Origin: Rhodospirillaceae bacterium
Lineage (GTDB): Bacteria > Pseudomonadota > Alphaproteobacteria > Rhodospirillales > JABJKH01
DNA: 45,540 bases
Direction of reading: 5' to 3'
Assembly (NCBI GenBank): GCA_018660465.1
Contig: JABJKH010000042.1
Location: 1 to 45,540, forward strand
The position numbers and the translations under genes are program-made. Positions 43,367 to 45,540 of this stretch are shown here, piece after piece. Each line of letters starts with the position of its first letter. The first letter of the stretch is position 1. Under the pieces are notes generated by a model, which was not told the origin of the DNA, did no database searches, and saw nothing but the letters and a program-made list of their open reading frames with translations.

Positions 43367-43738
43367 CTATAAACCCGGCTGGCACGCAGGTGATTCCGGG
43401 GGACCGAACAGGAGTTCGCTTAAATCCTCCAGGCGGTTAACAGTATGAAGTTCGTCGGTCACGTTGTTGCAGGCAACGTAATAGCTGCGCCGGGGTTCAG
43501 TAGCTTTGGTGATGCTCCAGAGGGTATTCAGCTTTTTGTTTTGCAAGCTGACCCAGGGGTCGCCTTCGTCGGTTTGGCCTTCCTCAATCGTTAAATCATG
43601 GGAATTTAGTTCACCAAACCGACTCCGTGAAATTTCTCTCAGCCGGTGCAGACAAGCCTGCTCATCCGCATCCCAGTTCCGTACGGTATAAAGTTGAATG
43701 ACCTGTCCCAATTGAGTGCCCCCTTTTAACTTAGCCAA
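43367..43738 (-). CDS. Hypothetical protein
   Basis: 123 residues; I do not recognise a family. The composition is soluble and mixed alpha/beta, with VIQLYTVRNWDADEQACLHRL near the start and WSITKATEPRRSYYVACN in the middle. No signal peptide, membrane helix or catalytic signature is visible. It lies upstream of the tmRNA gene on the same strand, and its stop is about 45 bp before the tmRNA acceptor piece. The tmRNA promoter may therefore lie within its 3' end. Coding is supported by length, codon use and a clean start at 43738; confirmation needs homologs. Confidence 0.6.
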   Translation of the reverse strand: MAKLKGGTQLGQVIQLYTVRNWDADEQACLHRLREISRSRFGELNSHDLTIEEGQTDEGDPWVSLQNKKLNTLWSITKATEPRRSYYVACNNVTDELHTVNRLEDLSELLFGPPESPACQPGL

Positions 43739-43856
43739 TTAAAATTTGGCTATTATCCGCTGAGTTTTGCCAACATTGTTCCTGTTTCTATGCATACATG
43801 GGTAATCTAGAAATTTCGAATGGCCATCCCCTAAACGGGGTATGTATTAAAATAAC

Positions 43857-43886
43857 CTGACATTTTTTTCAGGCGAGCACTAAAAT
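43857..43886 (+). promoter_or_regulatory. Possible promoter of thyA-folA
   Basis: CTGACA at 43857-43862 and TAAAAT at 43881-43886 with an 18-bp spacer, about 98 bp before the thyA start. A small CCTGA/TCAGG hairpin (43856-43873) overlaps the -35. The rest of 43739-43983 shows no gene. Moderate match only. Confidence 0.38.
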
Positions 43887-43983
43887 ATAACTCACCAGTA
43901 TAACATTTTGATGGCTTGCCCGGCGGTCGCCGCAGTGTAAAATCTCCTTGTTCAGGCGGCGTCAAAATTAAGCAGGAAATTTA

Positions 43984-44778
43984 ATGCAGCAATACCTTGA
44001 GCTTATGCGCCACATCCGCGATGAAGGCGTGGAAAAAGGGGATCGTACGGGGACTGGAACCCGCAGCGTCTTCGGCCATCAAATGCGGTTTGATCTGGCC
44101 GGGGGTTTCCCCCTCGTGACTACCAAGAAACTCCACCTTCGGTCCATCATTCACGAGCTGCTTTGGTTCCTGAAGGGTGATACCAATATAAAATATTTGA
44201 ACGACAACGGGGTTTCAATCTGGGACGATTGGGCCGATGAAAACGGTGATCTAGGTCCGGTATACGGGTCGCAATGGCGATCGTGGCCGACGTCTGATGG
44301 CAGTCACGTTGATCAGATCACTCAACTAGTGAACCAGCTCCGCGACAATCCAAATTCACGCCGCCTTATTGTAAGTGCCTGGAATGTCGAGCATATCGAG
44401 TCGATGGCCCTGCCGCCGTGCCACTGTTTGTTCCAGTTCTATGTCGCTGACGGTCGTTTATCGTGCCAGCTCTACCAGCGAAGTGCTGACGTATTCCTAG
44501 GAGTGCCGTTCAATATCGCCTCCTATGCCCTGCTGACGTTGATGCTGGCCCAGGTCAGCGGCTTGGCCCCCGGCGAGTTCATTCATACCTTCGGAGATGC
44601 CCACCTTTATACCAACCATCTGGAACAGACGGATTTACAATTGTCGCGGGAGCCGTTTCCCCTGCCGGAAATGGTGCTGAAGTCTGACGTTCAAGACATC
44701 TTCGGATTTACGTTCGACGACTTTGAATTAAAAGACTATCAGTCCCATCCTCATATTTCTGCGCCTGTCGCGGTGTAA
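43984..44778 (+). CDS. thyA: Thymidylate synthase
   Basis: 264 residues, the same length as E. coli ThyA. The nucleophile is Cys146 in [30 protein letters not shown] at the N terminus, [22 protein letters not shown] and [15 protein letters not shown] are all diagnostic. It converts dUMP to dTMP using methylenetetrahydrofolate, producing dihydrofolate that the next gene product recycles. folA begins 3 bp after the stop, an obvious functional pair. GCAGGAAA precedes the ATG. Confidence 0.97.
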   Translation: MQQYLELMRHIRDEGVEKGDRTGTGTRSVFGHQMRFDLAGGFPLVTTKKLHLRSIIHELLWFLKGDTNIKYLNDNGVSIWDDWADENGDLGPVYGSQWRSWPTSDGSHVDQITQLVNQLRDNPNSRRLIVSAWNVEHIESMALPPCHCLFQFYVADGRLSCQLYQRSADVFLGVPFNIASYALLTLMLAQVSGLAPGEFIHTFGDAHLYTNHLEQTDLQLSREPFPLPEMVLKSDVQDIFGFTFDDFELKDYQSHPHISAPVAV

Positions 44779-44781
44779 GCG

Positions 44782-45285
44782 ATGCGCATATCCATCATCG
44801 TCGCGATGGGCGAAAACCGGGTGATTGGTTATAACGGGGCGATGCCCTGGCATATTCCGGGTGATCTTAAGTATTTTAAAGAAAAAACCATGGGAAAGCC
44901 GGTCATCATGGGCCGCCGGACTTTTCAATCTATTGGCAAGCCCTTGCCCGGGCGGACCAACATTATATTAAGTGGAGATCAATCGTTTCATGCAGATGGC
45001 GCAACGATTGCGCATGATCGAGAAGAAGCCGTGGCCATCGCCAAACAGGCTGAAGGTGGAGACGATGAGATCATGATCATTGGTGGGGCAAAGGTTTACA
45101 CCCATTTTGCAGAACTCACCGACCGGATTTATCTAACCCAAATCCATGCAAAACCGGAGGGAGACACATTTTTTCACGAATTTGATCTTAACCAGTGGGT
45201 CGAATTCAGCCGAGAAGATCATGACGGTGGTCTGTCCTATAGCTTTATCGTCTTGGACAGATCGCCTAATACCAAGAAGCATTAA
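44782..45285 (+). CDS. folA: Dihydrofolate reductase
   Basis: 167 residues. The N terminus has the catalytic loop MRISIIVAMGENRVIGYNGAMPWHIPGDLKYFK with the active-site Asp28. GRRTFQSIGKPLPGR and IMIIGGAKVYTHF are the NADPH-binding segments. It regenerates tetrahydrofolate after ThyA. It starts 3 bp after thyA. The last few codons and the stop (from 45269) lie inside the left arm of a long inverted repeat, so the C-terminal NTKKH tail appears to come from that element and not from the ancestral gene. The catalytic core is unaffected. Confidence 0.95.
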   Translation: MRISIIVAMGENRVIGYNGAMPWHIPGDLKYFKEKTMGKPVIMGRRTFQSIGKPLPGRTNIILSGDQSFHADGATIAHDREEAVAIAKQAEGGDDEIMIIGGAKVYTHFAELTDRIYLTQIHAKPEGDTFFHEFDLNQWVEFSREDHDGGLSYSFIVLDRSPNTKKH

Positions 45286-45449
45286 TAGGAACCCATTGAG
45301 ATCGTCTTTCCGGCCTTCCGGGCGCACCTCCAAGGCTTTCGGACCACGTCGCACATCGCTTACGATGCACAGCATCGCTGCACAAAGCGCTCCTAGCCGA
45401 AAACTTTGGAAGCGCGTCCCAATAAGTTCCTATTAATGCTTCTTGGTAT
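45269..45449. repeat. Long imperfect inverted repeat (about 181 bp), MITE-like
   Basis: The terminal 24 bp at 45269-45292 are repeated perfectly, inverted, at 45426-45449. Similarity continues inwards: ATTGAGATCG against ATTGGGACGC, then TCCAAGGCTTTCGG against TCCAAAGTTTTCGG (12 of 14). A CGATGC/GCATCG hairpin is near the centre. No frame of useful length lies inside and no transposase is present. Target-site duplications are not clear. The left arm overlaps the end of folA. Either a small non-autonomous element or a long hairpin between convergent genes. Confidence 0.7.
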
Positions 45450-45462
45450 AAATAAAATTTCC

Positions 45463-45540
45463 CTATTGAATAATAATATTAGGTGCCTGCGCGTCTTTGC
45501 TTGCCACGACCTGCTCCACTTTTTCCCAAACTTTCTCGGC
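45463..45540 (-). CDS. Probable C-terminal end of a minus-strand gene
   Basis: The minus strand is open from the window edge to a TAG at 45465-45463, giving 25 residues: a charged helix (AEKVWEKVEQVVASKD) and the ending QAPNIIIQ. It is too short to assign a family. Codon use looks coding and the position, convergent to folA, is plausible. It may be chance. Confidence 0.4.
   Translation of the reverse strand, partial: AEKVWEKVEQVVASKDAQAPNIIIQ

Noticed and set aside
1-45540. CRISPR arrays, tRNA or rRNA genes, prophage and transposase genes
   Set aside because: No regularly spaced direct repeats, cloverleaf patterns or recombinase signatures were seen on reading both strands.

Overview
The window looks like a chromosomal segment of an alphaproteobacterium, probably Rhodospirillales-like and of moderate GC. 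The main evidence is a circularly permuted two-piece tmRNA gene (about 42976-43320, minus strand), an alphaproteobacterial-type SspB beside it, a zinc-less single-cysteine L36 protein, and the housekeeping neighbourhood fumarase / sspB / ssrA / thyA / folA. I saw no rRNA, tRNA, CRISPR array, prophage or transposase.

Layout. (1) 1-3211: the end of a glycerophosphodiester phosphodiesterase, a nitroreductase, a convergent alpha/beta hydrolase and a divergent GntR/FCD regulator. (2) 3395-12106, plus strand: a complete tripartite tricarboxylate transporter (TctC-TctB-TctA), a LeuC/LeuD-like hydro-lyase, an MmgE/PrpD protein, a class III CoA-transferase and a crotonase. This reads as one uptake-and-catabolism operon for a di- or tricarboxylic acid. 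The small hydro-lyase subunit and the crotonase both lack usual active-site residues. (3) 15747-12111, minus strand: a tight operon for a cobalt-type nitrile hydratase whose beta subunit is split into two genes. It also holds an amidase, a 76-residue unknown protein and an Mla-like ABC ATPase without its H-loop histidine. A 23-bp palindrome covers its promoter and start codon. (4) 15800-23741: a pirin, a methyltransferase, a tartrate/D-malate dehydrogenase-like enzyme, an acyl-CoA carboxylase beta subunit, an NDP-forming acyl-CoA synthetase, a mesaconyl-CoA-hydratase-like protein and a bicupin. This is a second organic-acid/acyl-CoA module.

(5) 23777-26961, minus strand: a PAS histidine kinase, a single-domain response regulator and a receiver-GGDEF protein, with 5-6 bp gaps. 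(6) 27032-30490, minus strand: pyruvate carboxylase. (7) 30821-30946: rpmJ with a clear promoter and a downstream terminator. (8) 31117-39420, plus strand: glycolate oxidase glcD-glcE-glcF, a secreted TPR protein and a large AsmA protein. (9) 39423-43738, minus strand: an RHH protein, a TfoX-N protein, a LysE exporter, class I fumarase, SspB, permuted tmRNA and a 123-residue unknown protein. (10) 43984-45285, plus strand: thyA-folA, followed by a roughly 181-bp imperfect inverted repeat that supplies the end of folA, then the probable tail of a minus-strand gene.

How the genes fit together. Regions 2 and 4 together encode uptake, dehydration or isomerisation, CoA activation, enoyl-CoA hydration and oxidative decarboxylation of carboxylic acids. 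C5 branched dicarboxylates (citramalate, citraconate, mesaconate or itaconate) would fit, but no citramalyl-CoA lyase is present, so the substrate is unproven. Region 3 would convert nitriles to amides and then acids. Pyruvate carboxylase, fumarase and glycolate oxidase link to central carbon metabolism. SspB and tmRNA belong to the same protein quality-control pathway and are adjacent.
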